Origin: Pseudomonadota bacterium
GTDB lineage: Bacteria; Pseudomonadota; Gammaproteobacteria; Steroidobacterales; Steroidobacteraceae
Length of the DNA stretch: 20,399 nt
Direction: 5' to 3'
NCBI GenBank assembly: GCA_021808195.1
Contig: JAKBCE010000050.1
Coordinates: 1-20,399, forward strand
Below the pieces are notes generated by a model, which did no database searches, was not told the origin of the DNA, and saw only the letters and a program-made list of their open reading frames with translations. Below, piece by piece: positions 19,743 through 20,399 of the stretch (within the stretch, counting starts at the first letter, position 1; each line of letters begins with the position of its first letter). The position numbers and the translations under genes were made by a program.

Positions 19743-20399
19743 GCCGTCTGTATCGGGTGCTCCTGCGCGATCTGTGGCATTTGCGCGGGCAGGTGCTCGC
19801 CACTGCACTGGTAGTTGGCTGCGGTATTGGCGCGTTTATCACGATGCGCGGTACCTACACCTCTCTCGTGCGAGCCCGAAACCATTATTACGCCGCTACG
19901 CATTTTGCCGATGTGTTCGCCCATCTGCGGCGCGCTCCGCTGTCACTCAGCGAACGTCTGCGGGGGATTCCTGGCGTCTCTTTCGTTCAGACCCGGGTCG
20001 TCGAGGACGTCACGCTCACGGTTCCCGGTCTCCCGGAACCTGCCATGGGCCGGTTGATCTCATTGCCGTCCTCGTCCCGCGCCGATGATTCGTTGAATCA
20101 GCTGCAGCTAGTCGCGGGACGCTTTCCCCGCGCCGATAGCGATGCCGAAACAGTGGTCAGCGAGACGTTCGCACGCGCCAATTCACTGACACTCGGGACA
20201 ACGATCGGGTCCGTCCTCAATGGACGGTGGAAGGAGCTCAAGGTGGTCGGCTTCGTTCTGTCGCCGGAGTATGTCTATGAGATCGGACCGGCGATGGTTT
20301 TCCCCGACAACCGGCGCTTCGGTGTCCTATGGATGAATTCCGATGCGCTGGCCACGGCGTTTCAGATGAAGGGCGCATTCAACGACTTGGCGATCAGCG
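19736..20399 (+). CDS. FtsX-like ABC transporter permease, N-terminal part
   Basis: Partial gene running off the right edge; about 220 residues are visible. The frame reads [17 protein letters not shown], then a transmembrane segment ([18 protein letters not shown]), then a periplasmic MacB-like domain ([57 protein letters not shown]). This is the layout of MacB/FtsX-family permeases associated with LolD-like ATPases. The start is unusual: no ATG lies near the junction. An AGGAGG (19726-19731) is followed 4 nt later by in-frame CTG (19736), while the first GTG is at 19757. The frame overlaps the ATPase stop by a few bases, so translational coupling is likely. The coordinate given uses the CTG and could move to 19757. 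Confidence 0.85.
   Translation, partial: MVSRLYRVLLRDLWHLRGQVLATALVVGCGIGAFITMRGTYTSLVRARNHYYAATHFADVFAHLRRAPLSLSERLRGIPGVSFVQTRVVEDVTLTVPGLPEPAMGRLISLPSSSRADDSLNQLQLVAGRFPRADSDAETVVSETFARANSLTLGTTIGSVLNGRWKELKVVGFVLSPEYVYEIGPAMVFPDNRRFGVLWMNSDALATAFQMKGAFNDLAIS

Overview
The window reads like a GC-rich proteobacterial chromosome, most likely a gammaproteobacterium. The evidence is a HisF tail overlapping a fused HisIE, an HxlR/AzoR/pirin block, proteobacterial-type outer-membrane and lipoprotein signals, and high GC with strong G/C at third codon positions. I cannot name the genus. No tRNA, rRNA, CRISPR array or transposase was seen.

Layout. (a) 1-988 (+): 3' end of hisF overlapping hisIE, the end of a histidine operon. 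(b) 999-3074: an HxlR-type regulator (-) diverging from an FMN azoreductase and a pirin (+), which looks like an electrophile/quinone-response unit. (c) 3152-4045 (+): a LysR-type regulator with a promoter placed for a nearly leaderless mRNA. (d) 4058-7233 (-): an aminoglycoside-phosphotransferase-like/P-loop kinase fusion, an outer-membrane beta-barrel protein with a G10 tract near its 3' end, and a secreted Asp-Arg-repeat protein whose Shine-Dalgarno sits in a hairpin. (e) 7367-18731 (-): an 11.4-kb run of six genes. (f) 18996-20399 (+): a divergent LolD/MacB-like ABC ATPase and the start of its FtsX-like permease.

The centre of interest is block (e). Four large secreted proteins, three beta-helix proteins and one subtilisin-like protease, end in the same tripartite tail: a Ser/Gly-rich linker, GGGC-xxx-P(G/D)G-x-FDP, a hydrophobic segment, and basic residues. 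The last gene encodes a 172-residue CPBP (Abi-family) intramembrane glutamic protease with intact EExxxR, FxxxH and HxxxN motifs. Together they match the JDVT-CTERM C-terminal sorting system and its MrtJ-type protease. Three consecutive junctions are tightly coupled: 4-nt ATGA overlaps for lipoprotein/protease and protease/beta-helix C, and a stop codon inside the ribosome-binding site of the sorting protease. A small predicted lipoprotein directly upstream of the subtilisin looks like a free-standing copy of that protease's own propeptide and could be a dedicated inhibitor or chaperone.

Working model (inference): the proteins are exported by Sec and held in the inner membrane by the C-terminal hydrophobic segment. 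MrtJ cleaves them near the invariant Cys, and they end up anchored at the cell surface, possibly through a modified Cys. The divergent LolD-like ABC transporter could extract or export them. Hairpins between genes and dyads in the 264-bp divergent region suggest differential expression and local control.
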